A DNA stretch of 64,000 nt from Fervidibacter canadensis (GCA_041446545.1 JBGOEJ010000007.1:62001-126000), one strand, 5' to 3'; positions 42,783 to 51,829 are shown, numbered from the stretch's first letter. Numbers and translations are program-made. Notes: generated by a model from the sequence alone, not told the origin.

Positions 42783-44426
42783 CTAAGGGGTCGCCGCCTT
42801 AGCAGGGGTCGGGATGATGGTAGCAAGTTCCACATAGTCGGCGCGGGTTTTCGGCGGCGATTGCCGCCACATAGAACCGCCTGAGACCCGAACGAGCAAG
42901 GAAGCACCCCGAACTTCTTCTATCTTCGCCGGCACTTGCGCCAAAGAGAGGGAGCCATCACCAGCGATAGGATGCACTTCGGTGAACAGTTCATTGGCAG
43001 CATTCCTGTAGCGCCCTTGGACATTTAAGCCAGCAAGAAGGCGGTTAAATCGGAGCGTGTTGCCATTGACTTCAAACCATCGCAGTTGCTCAAAAGGGAA
43101 AACAGAAAGGACATTTGGGTCGGCTTGTGTGAGCCGTTGAAAATCATCGGGGGGCTTGATGACTTGCAAAAACCAACTTTCATCACTTGGGGTGTTGGGG
43201 TCGTCACCTGCACGGTAGGCGACACGCATCCGAGTGCCGACAGGGAGGTTGAAGGCAAGGAGACCGTTTCGGGCGTCAACGATGAGCAGACCGTTTTGAT
43301 TGTCAATGGGATTGCCCCACTGGGGCGGGGGCATGAGGGAAAGCACCTGCACCGACGGGAGGTTGTTGGGCAGATAGTTGAAGCCTCCAAAAGTTGTCTG
43401 GAAGACGCTGCTTATCTGGGGTTGTTGCTGCTTTAGCATTGGGTCAGGGTCAAAGGTCGTCCCTGTCTCCACGACCCAATGGTCACCGAGTTGGGGATTG
43501 TTGGGGTCGGCAACGAGATAGTCCGCCCGCAACTCCTTCAACCGAGGGTCATTGGCAGGCAAATTAGGCGGTCGGGGTGTGGGGTTACCAAAAATCAAAA
43601 CTCCTTCGGGAAGGAAGCGGAACTCGTTCACTTGCAAAGGATTGTTCGGGTTGGGCACAAGGGGAAATTCCTCAGTGACTTCCAAAATTCCGTCCGCGCC
43701 AGTGCGCAAAGAGACCTGACCGCTACTGACATCGGCAAGGTAAAGTTCTCGCACGACAGGAAGCGATGGGTTGTTCGTCGGTCGGTAAGTGACCCGAAGA
43801 ACACGCTCGTTCCTTGGGCGCCCCACCGGTGCGGGCAGGTAGAGCGTGTTCGGTTGGGTGGGGTCAAAGTAAAACACAAAGTCGTTGTTTTGCAGGGCAT
43901 TTTGGTCGTTGACAGGGGTGTAGCGCACCTCGCGGTAGACACGAGAAATTGCCGCAGGGACAAAGCGAAGGAGAGCGCGCCACTGGTCAACTCCCGAAGG
44001 TTGCGGATCGGGTTGGTTATTGCCGTTGATGTCTATCCAAACCAATCCAACCCGCTTATTGGGGTCACCTTGGGGCAAACCGTCGTCCAATGGCTCGCCC
44101 CAGACGAAGTTGAAGGTGCGACGAACGGTTAACAAGTCGGCTGGTTCTAAGAGCACGGGGCGATTGACAATTTGAGGGTCGGTGGGGTCAAAGGGAACGA
44201 TGGCGAAGGGCATTTTGGCGGGGTCGGTGAGGAAATCGCTGATGGCTTCGTGGGCGAGTTGGGTGGCTTGCTGGCGCAAACCAGAGCGGCGGATGATGTC
44301 CTGCCCACGAGGGAAAAGGGTGACGACAGCCCAGATGCCCACCGCCAAAATGGCGATGGCAGTGATGACTTCTATCAGGCTGATGCCAAGTCGTCTAACT
44401 GTCAGCGCTCCGACATGAGCGACCAT
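42783..44426 (-). CDS. PilV-like minor pilin
   Basis: This 547-residue prepilin starts MVAHVGALTVRRLG, cleaved before ISLIEVITAIAILAVGIWAV, with Gly at -1 and Glu at +5 as in PilV/GspI. A long beta-rich ectodomain follows (APVGRPRNERVLRVTYRP; VREFRFLPEGVLIF is read as VNEFRFLPEGVLIF). It is the first gene of the minus-strand cluster. ATG 44426 is chosen because the prepilin signature follows it; the ORF opens at 44522. The divergent promoter region toward argD is 158 bp and contains a REP-like palindrome at 44501-44520 and a TTGACA at 44516 without a clear -10 partner. The ectodomain is much longer than typical PilV. Confidence 0.75.
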   Translation of the reverse strand: MVAHVGALTVRRLGISLIEVITAIAILAVGIWAVVTLFPRGQDIIRRSGLRQQATQLAHEAISDFLTDPAKMPFAIVPFDPTDPQIVNRPVLLEPADLLTVRRTFNFVWGEPLDDGLPQGDPNKRVGLVWIDINGNNQPDPQPSGVDQWRALLRFVPAAISRVYREVRYTPVNDQNALQNNDFVFYFDPTQPNTLYLPAPVGRPRNERVLRVTYRPTNNPSLPVVRELYLADVSSGQVSLRTGADGILEVTEEFPLVPNPNNPLQVNEFRFLPEGVLIFGNPTPRPPNLPANDPRLKELRADYLVADPNNPQLGDHWVVETGTTFDPDPMLKQQQPQISSVFQTTFGGFNYLPNNLPSVQVLSLMPPPQWGNPIDNQNGLLIVDARNGLLAFNLPVGTRMRVAYRAGDDPNTPSDESWFLQVIKPPDDFQRLTQADPNVLSVFPFEQLRWFEVNGNTLRFNRLLAGLNVQGRYRNAANELFTEVHPIAGDGSLSLAQVPAKIEEVRGASLLVRVSGGSMWRQSPPKTRADYVELATIIPTPAKAATP

Positions 44427-44584
44427 CGTTGCCCTTCGCCTCCGTGTCGCTTTTATGCCACACTCCTCACAGGCTTTACAGGACGAGCATGAAAGCCTAT
44501 CGCGGCTAAAGCCGCTTGACATCTACGATAGTGCTCTGCCGCACACTTTTTAGCGCATCCAAACGATGAAAGGGGGCAGCAAGA

Positions 44585-45781
44585 ATGCACCTGACGGAAG
44601 TGGAGCGGTTGGCACAGGAAGCGTTGATGCCCAATTATGCGCGACTGCCCGTCGCTTTCGTGCGGGGCTATGGGACGAGGCTTTGGGACACGGAGGGCAA
44701 GGAGTATCTGGACTTTTTGGCAGGCATCGCCGTTTGCGGCGCCAGTCATTGCCACCCCCGATTGGTCGCCGCCCTCCAGCATCAAGCGGTGATGCTTTGG
44801 CACACCAGCAACCTTTTTCACAACCCGCTGCAGGCGCAATTGGCAAACCGATTGAAGGAGTTGAGCGGAGGCTATCGTTGCTTCTTCTGCAACAGTGGGG
44901 CGGAAGCCAACGAGGCGGCATTGAAACTGGCTCGCAAAATTGGGCGGGAAAAGTTGGGCGGTAAGTGGAGGTTCGTCGCCGCCGAAAACAGTTTTCACGG
45001 GCGCACTTTCGGGGCGCTCTCGGTGACAGGTCAGCCCAAGTATCATCACGGCTTTGAGCCTTTAGTGCCTGGCGTTCGCTTTGTTCCCTTTGGCGATTTT
45101 GAGGCACTGGCGGAAGCGATCACTGACGAAGTTTGCGCCGTCTTCCTTGAGCCCATCCAAGGCGAAAGTGGCGTCCGCGTCCCGCCTGACGATTACTTGC
45201 CGAAGGTCGCCCAATTGTGTCGGGAGCGGGGTATTTTGCTCATCTTGGATGAGGTGCAAACAGGCATGGGGCGGACGGGCAAATTATTCGCCTTTCAGCA
45301 CTACGGCATTGAGCCTGACATCTTCACGCTGGCGAAAAGCCTCGCCGGTGGTTTCCCAATAGGGGCGATGTTGGCGAAACCTGAGTGGGCGGAGTTTTTG
45401 CAACCTGGCACTCATGCCTCCACCTTCGGCGGCAACTATTTGGCGTGTGCAGTGGCGCTGGCATTTTTGGACTTGCTGGATGAAGAGGGGTTGATAGACA
45501 ATGCCCGACGCATGGGCGATTCCTTGATGGCGAAGTTGCGGCAACTGGATGCGCCCATCAAGGAAGTGCGGGGCAAGGGGCTGATGGTGGCGTTGGAGTT
45601 CACCGAACCCATCGCCGCCAAAGTGCGGGATGCCTGCCTTGCTGCCGAGCCTGTCGGATTGGTCGTCAACGCCGTCGGCGATTTCATCCTGCGCTTCCTT
45701 CCGCCCTTGACAGTGACTGCCGAGGAAATTGACCAAGCGGTGGACATCTTGCAACGCGCCATCGCTTCGGTGTGGGCATAG
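44585..45781 (+). CDS. argD: Acetylornithine aminotransferase (class III PLP aminotransferase)
   Basis: This 398-residue protein has ArgD motifs: WDTEGKEYLDFLAGIAV, HPRLVAALQHQA, FFCNSGAEANEAALKLARK, ENSFHGRTFGALSVTGQ, FLEPIQGESGV, LILDEVQTGMGRTG, the PLP lysine in DIFTLAKSLAGGFPIGAML, and HASTFGGNYLACAVAL. It makes N-acetylornithine in arginine synthesis; ornithine or succinylornithine transaminases are close alternatives. ATG 44585 follows AAAGGGGGCAGCAAG. No other arg genes are adjacent. Confidence 0.92.
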   Translation: MHLTEVERLAQEALMPNYARLPVAFVRGYGTRLWDTEGKEYLDFLAGIAVCGASHCHPRLVAALQHQAVMLWHTSNLFHNPLQAQLANRLKELSGGYRCFFCNSGAEANEAALKLARKIGREKLGGKWRFVAAENSFHGRTFGALSVTGQPKYHHGFEPLVPGVRFVPFGDFEALAEAITDEVCAVFLEPIQGESGVRVPPDDYLPKVAQLCRERGILLILDEVQTGMGRTGKLFAFQHYGIEPDIFTLAKSLAGGFPIGAMLAKPEWAEFLQPGTHASTFGGNYLACAVALAFLDLLDEEGLIDNARRMGDSLMAKLRQLDAPIKEVRGKGLMVALEFTEPIAAKVRDACLAAEPVGLVVNAVGDFILRFLPPLTVTAEEIDQAVDILQRAIASVWA

Positions 45782-45784
45782 CCT

Positions 45785-45830
45785 TTTGCTGCCATCCGAC
45801 TTGTTTGCGTCTAAGGGATATGGCAGCAAA
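45785..45830. terminator. Possible terminator hairpin after argD
   Basis: TTTGCTGCCAT (45785-45795) pairs with ATGGCAGCAAA (45820-45830) around a 24-base loop, just after the argD stop. The large loop and lack of a T run make it uncertain. Confidence 0.4.
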
Positions 45831-45860
45831 GCGCAAAATCCCACATGGAGGTGTTAGGCG

Positions 45861-46550
45861 ATGGTGCGACGATGGATGGCAGTCAGCCTGTTGACGATGG
45901 CGTTGCTCCTTCCGGCGATGGCGCAACCGCCAGCGGGTCGTCCTGGCGGTCCTTTTGGCGGGCGCTTTGGCGGACCGATGTTGATGCTGGGTCTGTTGCG
46001 CAACCAACAAGTGCAGCAAGAGTTGAAGTTGACCGACCAGCAAAAGCAGCAAATAGAGCAATTGGGCGAGCAGTGGCGGGAAAAGATGCGGGGGCTGCGA
46101 GATTTGCCTCCCGAAGAGTGGCGGCAGAAAGTGCAAGGGATGCGAGCGGAGTTGGAGAAACAACTCTCCCAAATCCTGAACGAGCAGCAGATGAAGCGGC
46201 TAAAGCAAATCGCCCTGCAAGTGGAAGGCTATGCGGCGTTGGAGCGTCCTGAAGTCGCCGAGCGAGTGGGCTTGACAAAAGAGCAGCGGCAAAAAATTCG
46301 GGACATCCTTCGGCAAGCCGCCGAGAAGCGCCGCGAGGCGTTCCAGCAGGGGCGGAGCGACCGACAGGCTGCCTTCCAACGGATGCGGGAAATCCGTCAA
46401 TGGGTAGATGGCGAGATTGAGAAGTTGCTGACGCCCGAACAAAAGAAGAAGTGGCAGGAGTTAATCGGGGAGCCCTTCAAGTTTGAGGGCGGTTTCGGTG
46501 GCTTTGGGGGCGTCCGCCAACGCCCCCAACGGCAACGCGCTCGGACTTGA
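45861..46550 (+). CDS. Exported Spy/CpxP-like LTXXQ protein
   Basis: This 229-residue protein has a signal peptide (MVRRWMAVSLLTMALLLPAMA, cut before QPP), a Gly/Phe-rich spacer, then three LTxxQ-type motifs (LTDQQKQQ, LTKEQRQK, LTPEQKKK) with long amphipathic helices rich in Gln, Lys and Arg. Spy and CpxP are periplasmic stress chaperones or metal-stress sensors. GGAGGTGTTAGGCG precedes the ATG. It is monocistronic, with a strong terminator after it. Confidence 0.8.
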   Translation: MVRRWMAVSLLTMALLLPAMAQPPAGRPGGPFGGRFGGPMLMLGLLRNQQVQQELKLTDQQKQQIEQLGEQWREKMRGLRDLPPEEWRQKVQGMRAELEKQLSQILNEQQMKRLKQIALQVEGYAALERPEVAERVGLTKEQRQKIRDILRQAAEKRREAFQQGRSDRQAAFQRMREIRQWVDGEIEKLLTPEQKKKWQELIGEPFKFEGGFGGFGGVRQRPQRQRART

Positions 46551-46597
46551 CCATTAGGGTTGTGGCTTTGAACTTTTCGGCGGGATTGCCGCCGAAC

Positions 46598-46633
46598 GAA
46601 AGAAGGGGCGCAAGTTGTTGCGCCCCTTCTTTC
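46598..46633. terminator. Strong bidirectional terminator hairpin
   Basis: A perfect 16-bp stem (GAAAGAAGGGGCGCAA with its complement) and GTTG loop, followed by CCCTTTT on the plus strand. It lies between the convergent Spy-like and inositol monophosphatase genes. Confidence 0.85.
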
Positions 46634-46646
46634 CCTTTTGAGGCTT

Positions 46647-47399
46647 TCAAAAGCGAACGCCTTCTCGGATGCGCGGGATAAACTGGCGTGGGGCGACGAG
46701 GAGGTGGGGCAAGGACTCCCGCGTCAAGGGCAACTTGGTCATCGGCTCTCCCGTGCGCAATTGAACGACTTCCGCCCCCGCTTCTTTGGCAATAACCCAG
46801 CCGGCGGCGATGTCCCAAACGCGGTTGTCCGTCAGGATACCGCCGATGAAGGAGCCTTTGGCGACAAAGGTGAAGCAAGCGACGGCGGTGCCGAGACTGC
46901 GGACTTTGCAAGGCAATTGCACTTGCATCCGCTTGACGCTGAGGGTGCTCAGCCCTAACAAATCGTCGCGTCGGATGTCGTCGTCGGTGCGGGCACGGAT
47001 AGGGTTGCCGTTCAAACATGCACCTTTCCCTTGTTGCGCCGCATAAAGTTCGCCAAAAGCGGGGTAGTAAACGGCACCGAGAATCGGTGTCCCTTCTTCC
47101 ACCAGCCCGACGCAAACTGCCCAAATGGGCACGCCCGCCACAAAATTCGCCGTCCCGTCAATAGGGTCAACGACCCAAGCGACACTCTTTTCTACGCCCT
47201 GCTCCACTTCTTCGCCCAAAACTTCCACGCCGGGAAAGTGCTTTCCCAGTTCCGAGCGCAAAAAATCTTCCACGGCTTTGTCGGCTTCCGTGACGAAGGA
47301 GCGGTCGGGTTTTTCCGACGGGACGACGCGCCCGTAGAAAGAGAGCGCCAATTCGCCCGCTTGACGAACGATGGCGATCAAAGCGTCCAACTCGGTCAA
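46647..47399 (-). CDS. suhB: Inositol monophosphatase family protein
   Basis: This 250-residue protein has the IMPase metal and substrate motifs: FVTEADKAVEDFL, LGEEVEQG (Glu-Glu metal ligands), WVVDPIDGTANFVAGVPIWAV and NRVWDIAAGWVIAKEAGAEV. It hydrolyses myo-inositol-1-phosphate or related sugar phosphates; bacterial SuhB can also act on rRNA transcription. The start is TTG 47399 after GGAGGTGAGCGAGG, overlapping the stop of the RNA methyltransferase gene by 3 bases, so translation is coupled. The symbol is by family. Confidence 0.9.
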   Translation of the reverse strand: MTELDALIAIVRQAGELALSFYGRVVPSEKPDRSFVTEADKAVEDFLRSELGKHFPGVEVLGEEVEQGVEKSVAWVVDPIDGTANFVAGVPIWAVCVGLVEEGTPILGAVYYPAFGELYAAQQGKGACLNGNPIRARTDDDIRRDDLLGLSTLSVKRMQVQLPCKVRSLGTAVACFTFVAKGSFIGGILTDNRVWDIAAGWVIAKEAGAEVVQLRTGEPMTKLPLTRESLPHLLVAPRQFIPRIREGVRF

Positions 47400-48601
47400 C
47401 CTCGCTCACCTCCAGCATCTGTCCTTCGGGTGCAGACGAGGATTTCAGCGGGCAAATCACCGTGCAGGACTTCATAGCGTTGGCGGATGCGAAAACCTGC
47501 CACTTCCGTCAACGGCTCAATCCATTCGGGATGATGGGTGATGACGACGAGGCGTCCGTCCTCACCGAGGACGGCATCGGCAGCGATGACCAAAGCCCGA
47601 TGGGCATCCCGCGCCTTGCGGGGCGAGCCGCTGCGGACACCGAAGGGTGGGTTGGTGATGACCACTTGCACTTCACCCTTGCGAAAGACTTGGGGCAAAG
47701 CGGCGACTTCCATCACCTGCCATCGGATCGTGTCGGCGACCAATGCCCGTTCGGCATTTTGCTGAGCGCCGAAAAGGTGGCGGGGCGAAATATCCGAGCC
47801 AAAAAGGCGCGCTTGAACCGACCAGTCGGCAACGGTGTCCCATTGCCACATCACTTCGTCAAAATCCACGCCGCTAAAGAAAGGCAGTTGACGGAAAGCG
47901 AAGTTTTCTTTGCGGAAAAAGCCTGCGGGGACTTTGCGCGCCATCAGGGCTGCTTCCAACACAATCGTCCCGCCCCCACACATCGGGTCTACGAGTTGCT
48001 CGTGAGGTTGCCAACCCGATGCCATCACCATCGCTGCCGCAAGAGTAGCGTTGATGGCGGCAGGGTGGTCATAGACGCGATAGCCCCGCCGATGCATCGC
48101 TTCTTCTCCGACGAAATCAATCCCGATAACGCATCGCTCCCCCGTCACATCCACGCGGAGGAGGACATCGGGATGGACGAGGCGAACTTTTTGGCGGCGA
48201 CCCGTTTGGGCAAGGAGGCGGTCAATGACGGCTTGACCGCCCGTGCGTTCAATGTCGGGCGATTGGTAAGCGTGGCGTCCGTTGCGGGTGGAGCGGACGC
48301 AAAAGGTCGCTTCCGAGGGCAGCCACTCCGCCCAATCCACGCCGTAGACAAGGTCGTAAATGTCCTGCAAACCTTCAACGGTTCGGCGGACTTGCCCTTC
48401 CGCCAAAACGAGCAAACTGCGAAAAATGGTGCGGGCTTGGTAGCACACCCGCGCCAATGTCATCGGCTCGTCCACCATCGCCCAAACCCAACCGTCCAAG
48501 CCAAAAAGGCGCAGGCGGGCTTCTACACCCAGCATCGCCAACTCTTGCACCACTAGGTCTTCCACGCCACGCGGCGTCGTGAACAACACTTTGTGCGGCA
48601 T
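47396..48601 (-). CDS. THUMP-domain RNA methyltransferase (RlmL/Trm14-like)
   Basis: This 401-residue protein has an N-terminal THUMP region (LFTTPRGVEDLVVQELAML, YDLVYGVDWAEWLPSEATFC) and a Rossmann methyltransferase: HRRGYRVYDHPAAINATLAAAMVM, LVDPMCGGGTIVLEAALMAR (SAM site), LFGSDISPRHLFGAQQNA and the catalytic ITNPPFGVRSG. It probably modifies guanine N2 in rRNA or tRNA. The start ATG 48601 is fixed by homology (MPHKVLFTTPRG); there is no strong ribosome binding site, and the open frame reaches 48685. It is upstream of, and coupled to, the inositol monophosphatase gene. Confidence 0.88.
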   Translation of the reverse strand: MPHKVLFTTPRGVEDLVVQELAMLGVEARLRLFGLDGWVWAMVDEPMTLARVCYQARTIFRSLLVLAEGQVRRTVEGLQDIYDLVYGVDWAEWLPSEATFCVRSTRNGRHAYQSPDIERTGGQAVIDRLLAQTGRRQKVRLVHPDVLLRVDVTGERCVIGIDFVGEEAMHRRGYRVYDHPAAINATLAAAMVMASGWQPHEQLVDPMCGGGTIVLEAALMARKVPAGFFRKENFAFRQLPFFSGVDFDEVMWQWDTVADWSVQARLFGSDISPRHLFGAQQNAERALVADTIRWQVMEVAALPQVFRKGEVQVVITNPPFGVRSGSPRKARDAHRALVIAADAVLGEDGRLVVITHHPEWIEPLTEVAGFRIRQRYEVLHGDLPAEILVCTRRTDAGGERG

Positions 48602-48760
48602 GAAAGTTCGCCACTGCCTTTCTGTCTGGAATGAGTGGCAAGCAAATAGAGTTTGCCATTCGCCCCTTGCGCCTGCCGAGCGCAACGCACCGCAAAATTA
48701 GTCCCGATTTTTCGCAGGGCATGAAAAGGGATTGACGGTGCATCAAAGTGGGGTGACTTC

Positions 48761-49549
48761 ATGCCGACTTGGCTGACGACGGTTTTCGCTTTCCTGTTCG
48801 GGGCAGCCGTCGGCAGTTTCGTCAATGTGTGCATTTATCGGCTGCCTCGCCGTTTGTCTCTCTTGCAGCCGCCGTCCCATTGCCCTCACTGCGGGACTTC
48901 CTTGAGGGCAGGGGATTTAGTGCCGTTGCTCAGTTACCTTTGGCTGCTGGGCAAATGCCGCTATTGCAAGACGCCCATCAGCCCGCGCTATTTCGTCGTG
49001 GAACTTCTCACGGCGCTTTTGTTTGTCGCCGCTGCCCATCGCTATGGGGCAAGCGTTGGGGCGGCGTTGGTGGCGCTCTCGTTGGCGGCGTTGGTGGTCA
49101 TTGCCGTCGTGGACTGGGAGTTTTTCCTTGTGCCCGATGAAGCCGTTTGGGCATTAGGCGTGTTGGGAGGCATCCGTTGTTTTTGGGCGGACGAACCGCT
49201 GCGGGCGTTGATGGTGGGTTTCGGCGGGGCATTGGTGGGGGCGTTGACGATTTGGCTCATTGGCACCCTTGGACGATGGCTTTTTCGGCGGGAAGCGATG
49301 GGGTTTGGCGATGTCAAAATTGCTGCCGCCGTCGGGATGCATTTGGGGCTGACTTGGGCGTTATTGCCCTTTTTCCTGCTGAGCGTTTTTGTCGGTGCCG
49401 TTTTGGGCGTGGGGTTGGCGCTCCTTCAGCGACGGGCTTTAACGGGCTACATGCCTTTTGGTCCCGCTTTGGCGATGGCGGCGGGTGCTTTGTTGCTTTA
49501 CCCGCACGAAATCACCGAGTTCGTCTTGCGCATTTATGCCTTGCGATGA
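48761..49549 (+). CDS. pilD: Prepilin leader peptidase/N-methyltransferase
   Basis: This 262-residue protein is a type IV prepilin peptidase (A24). It has AAVGSFVNVCIYRLP and the zinc-type cysteines CPHC...CRYC, then FVVELLTALLF. The first catalytic Asp lies in IAVVDWEFFLVPDEA and the second in the GxGD motif GFGDVKIAAAVG. About seven membrane helices can be counted. It would cleave and methylate the prepilins in this window (two DUF1559 proteins and the minor pilins at 40.7-44.4 kb). GGGGTGACTTC precedes the ATG. Confidence 0.93.
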   Translation: MPTWLTTVFAFLFGAAVGSFVNVCIYRLPRRLSLLQPPSHCPHCGTSLRAGDLVPLLSYLWLLGKCRYCKTPISPRYFVVELLTALLFVAAAHRYGASVGAALVALSLAALVVIAVVDWEFFLVPDEAVWALGVLGGIRCFWADEPLRALMVGFGGALVGALTIWLIGTLGRWLFRREAMGFGDVKIAAAVGMHLGLTWALLPFFLLSVFVGAVLGVGLALLQRRALTGYMPFGPALAMAAGALLLYPHEITEFVLRIYALR

Positions 49550-49558
49550 AACTTTGCG

Positions 49559-49581
49559 TCGGAGCGGCTATCAGCCGCAAC
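49559..49581. repeat. REP-like palindrome
   Basis: GTCGGAGCGGCTATCAGCCG is identical over its first 20 bases to the copy at 8903-8926. It lies 10 bp after the prepilin peptidase gene. Confidence 0.65.
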
Positions 49582-49617
49582 AAAAAGCCAAATCACCGAT
49601 GGAAGGAAGGCAGGGCG

Positions 49618-50358
49618 ATGACGGGAGTTTTAGACCGCCAAGCCGTTTTCACCTTCGGCTATCACTGGATCGCCGACGAAGAGGAAGCCGCCGAGCAAAT
49701 TGAATTTGCCCGTCGGCTCCTTTACTTGCCCGTCGGTTCACTGGTGCTAATGCCCTTTTGCGGGGCAGGTTGGCACGCTCACGAGTTAGCGATGTGGGGC
49801 TATCAAGTCGTCGGCACAGACCCGTGCCCTAAGTTGGTGGAGGAAGCGTTGGAACGCAACCATAAGATGGGTGTCTCGGTGATGTTTGCCGTTGCCGAAG
49901 CGCCTTTGCCTTTCCGTGAGGCATCCTTTGACGCCGCAATGATTTTGGGGACGCGCTTTGGCTTGACAGGGAGTGAGCGGGACGACCGGCGTTGGCTGGC
50001 GGAGTTGGCGCGGGTGCTCAAACCCAACGGTCGGCTCGTCCTTGAGTTGCCTCATCGGGATGGCATCGTCCGAAATTGGCAGGAGCGCACTTGGGAACGA
50101 TTGCCCGATGACGCCCCTTGCCTGATCGTCCGCGAGTGGGATGCCTTGACGGGACGGATGCTGGAAGAGTGGACGGTGATGGATGCCGACGGGCAAACCC
50201 TCCGCTTCGCTTTCACCTGCCGCATCTACACGCCGACGGAGTTGGCGGCGTTGCTGCAAACTCACGGCTTTGAGATGACCAACGCCTTCGGGACTTTCCT
50301 CGGCGCCGAATTAGCCCTGCACCACCGACGGATGATTATCCAAGCCATCCGCCAATAA
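49618..50358 (+). CDS. SAM-dependent methyltransferase (class I)
   Basis: This 246-residue protein has the class I SAM pattern: LMPFCGAGWHAHELAMWGYQVVGTDP (motif I, with Cys in place of Gly), AEAPLPFREASFDAAMI and the LARVLKPNGRLVLELP strand. The substrate is unknown. ATG 49618 follows GGAAGGCAGGGCG; the open frame goes back to 49147 through the prepilin peptidase gene in another frame and is not used. Confidence 0.8.
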   Translation: MTGVLDRQAVFTFGYHWIADEEEAAEQIEFARRLLYLPVGSLVLMPFCGAGWHAHELAMWGYQVVGTDPCPKLVEEALERNHKMGVSVMFAVAEAPLPFREASFDAAMILGTRFGLTGSERDDRRWLAELARVLKPNGRLVLELPHRDGIVRNWQERTWERLPDDAPCLIVREWDALTGRMLEEWTVMDADGQTLRFAFTCRIYTPTELAALLQTHGFEMTNAFGTFLGAELALHHRRMIIQAIRQ

Positions 50359-50367
50359 CTTTGCCCC

Positions 50368-51513
50368 TCAATCGCCCTTGCGCTCCCAAAGGGCAATCGT
50401 GTCGGCGAGATGCAAGACAGCAAGATAACGCCCATCAGGTGAGAAAGCGAAATCCCTCGCAGAGCGACCGAAACGGGGCAACTTGGCGACCATTTTCCCG
50501 TCCCTAAGCCGTCGCACCACTGCTTGCGTCGGCGAGGCAGACAAGTGTTGTCGCCTCATCAACTTTTCAACAACGAAGTGCTCCAACCGCCACCATAAGC
50601 CATCCCAACCGCTTGTGTCAGGCTCGGAAAGTGCCACCATTGAAAGGTCAGGGGCAAAGGCAGCAGAGGGGGAGAGATTTTCGTAGAACGGTGTCAATGG
50701 CGTTGAACGCACCAAACGCCAATCGCTCGCCTGCCAGATAGAGACACCATATCGCATGGGAGCAATCGGCAACTTCATTCGCAGTAACCGCCAAAGGCAG
50801 GCAAGGCGTTGCCCGTCTTTAGAGAAGGCAGCAGCCCAAAAGGGTTGCATAGGTTGGCGGAATTGCCGAACGAGACGACCGTTGGCATCGTAAAGGCTCA
50901 CAGAACCATCAATTAGGAGAGCCGCCAACCACCGACCGTCGGGAGAAAAAGCGATTTCTTTGGCTTGGATGTTGGTCGGCATCTTTTTGCCGTCGTCAAC
51001 CCGAACGAACCAAAGTCGGAAATCATGAACAACCGCCAGTCGCCCATCGGGAGCAAAAGTAACAGTGGGCGCCAACACCCATTTGCCCATCGTGATTGTT
51101 TGTAGCCTGCGACCATCGGCGACGCGGAAGATAGTGACCTTACTTAACCCTTGCTCCCTGTAGCCGACCGCCAAAAGGCGACCGTCGGGAGAAAAGCCCA
51201 GTCGAGGAATACTGATGACCATCGGCTGAACTTGCTGGCTAACGGAAAACACCTTTGGGTTGGTTTGGGTTTGGGGCACTTGCCACAACTGCACCGTCAG
51301 CGTTGATTGACCTCGTTGGAAGTTCAAGACCAACGCCGCCAGCCAATCACCTTTCGGCGAAAAGGCGATGCCGTCTGCCACAACGCCCTGAACCTTCCCT
51401 CGTGCCCGCAAGACAAAGGGCATGGGTTGAGGGCGAAAGAGCCACCAAACCCACAAACCCACGACGAGGACAAAGACAACGAGCGCGAGGCGATTGAGCC
51501 ACTTCTCCTTCAC
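50368..51513 (-). CDS. Membrane-anchored WD40/PD40-like beta-propeller
   Basis: This 381-residue protein has one N-terminal membrane helix (LNRLALVVFVLVVGLWVWWLF) followed by propeller repeats: IAFSPKGDWLAALVL, LGFSPDGRLLAVGY, VTFAPDGRLAVVHD, IAFSPDGRWLAALL, AAFSKDGQRLACLW and FAFSPDGRYLAVLH. It probably sits in the periplasm as an interaction platform. The GTG at 51513 follows GGAGGGATGGGCG, so it is preferred to ATG 51528. Its neighbour is a convergent methyltransferase. Its partners are unknown. Confidence 0.75.
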   Translation of the reverse strand: MKEKWLNRLALVVFVLVVGLWVWWLFRPQPMPFVLRARGKVQGVVADGIAFSPKGDWLAALVLNFQRGQSTLTVQLWQVPQTQTNPKVFSVSQQVQPMVISIPRLGFSPDGRLLAVGYREQGLSKVTIFRVADGRRLQTITMGKWVLAPTVTFAPDGRLAVVHDFRLWFVRVDDGKKMPTNIQAKEIAFSPDGRWLAALLIDGSVSLYDANGRLVRQFRQPMQPFWAAAFSKDGQRLACLWRLLRMKLPIAPMRYGVSIWQASDWRLVRSTPLTPFYENLSPSAAFAPDLSMVALSEPDTSGWDGLWWRLEHFVVEKLMRRQHLSASPTQAVVRRLRDGKMVAKLPRFGRSARDFAFSPDGRYLAVLHLADTIALWERKGD

Positions 51514-51534
51514 CGCCCATCCCTCCAACGGCAG

Positions 51535-51600
51535 CGACTGGCGATTAGCGACTGGTTCAACGGCAGCGAATATCGGCTGGCAATTCGTTTGTTGGAGCGG
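51535..51600. repeat. Heptamer array (GCGANNN family)
   Basis: Seven-base steps CAGCGAC, TGGCGAT, TAGCGAC and later CAGCGAA units near the start of the propeller gene. Confidence 0.6.
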
Positions 51601-51676
51601 CTCTCAACTGCGACCAAATCAACCAACGGCGCTATCAAGGGTAACTTGTTGCTCTTTGCCGTTCACCATCGGCTAT

Positions 51677-51810
51677 GAGGGTGTTCGGAAATTGAGCCCA
51701 ATGGGAGGGCGAAGTGACTGGTGATCCTCATTCCTCCGACCTGCCCATCTTACGACTTGCTGATATGTTCGGCTCGGCAGGAGCCTCGCCCTCCCTTTTC
51801 AAGCACCCTC
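51677..51810. mobile_element. MITE-like element, copy B
   Basis: A 134-bp copy in opposite orientation to copy A. Read on the minus strand it begins GAGGGTGCTTGAAAAGGG and ends with TCAATTTCCGAACACCCTC; the inner inverted pair GGGAGGGCGA / TCGCCCTCCC is present, and the left arm includes GGCTCCTGCCGAGCCGAACA. It lies between a propeller gene and the phosphohexomutase gene. Confidence 0.7.
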
Positions 51811-51829
51811 ATCGGCTATTCACCATTGG

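Larger units (their letters stand above)
51514..51829. other. Intergenic region occupied by repeats
   Basis: About 51535-51600 is a GCGANNN heptamer array, and 51677-51810 is MITE copy B. Short GGCTAT/ATTCACCATT-type repeats flank the MITE on both sides. No gene or clear promoter was seen. Confidence 0.65.

Noticed and set aside
44501..44560. TTGACA at 44516 as the argD promoter
   Set aside because: No acceptable -10 follows at 16-18 bp.
47462..48556. 364-codon plus-strand ORF
   Set aside because: Antisense shadow of the THUMP RNA methyltransferase.
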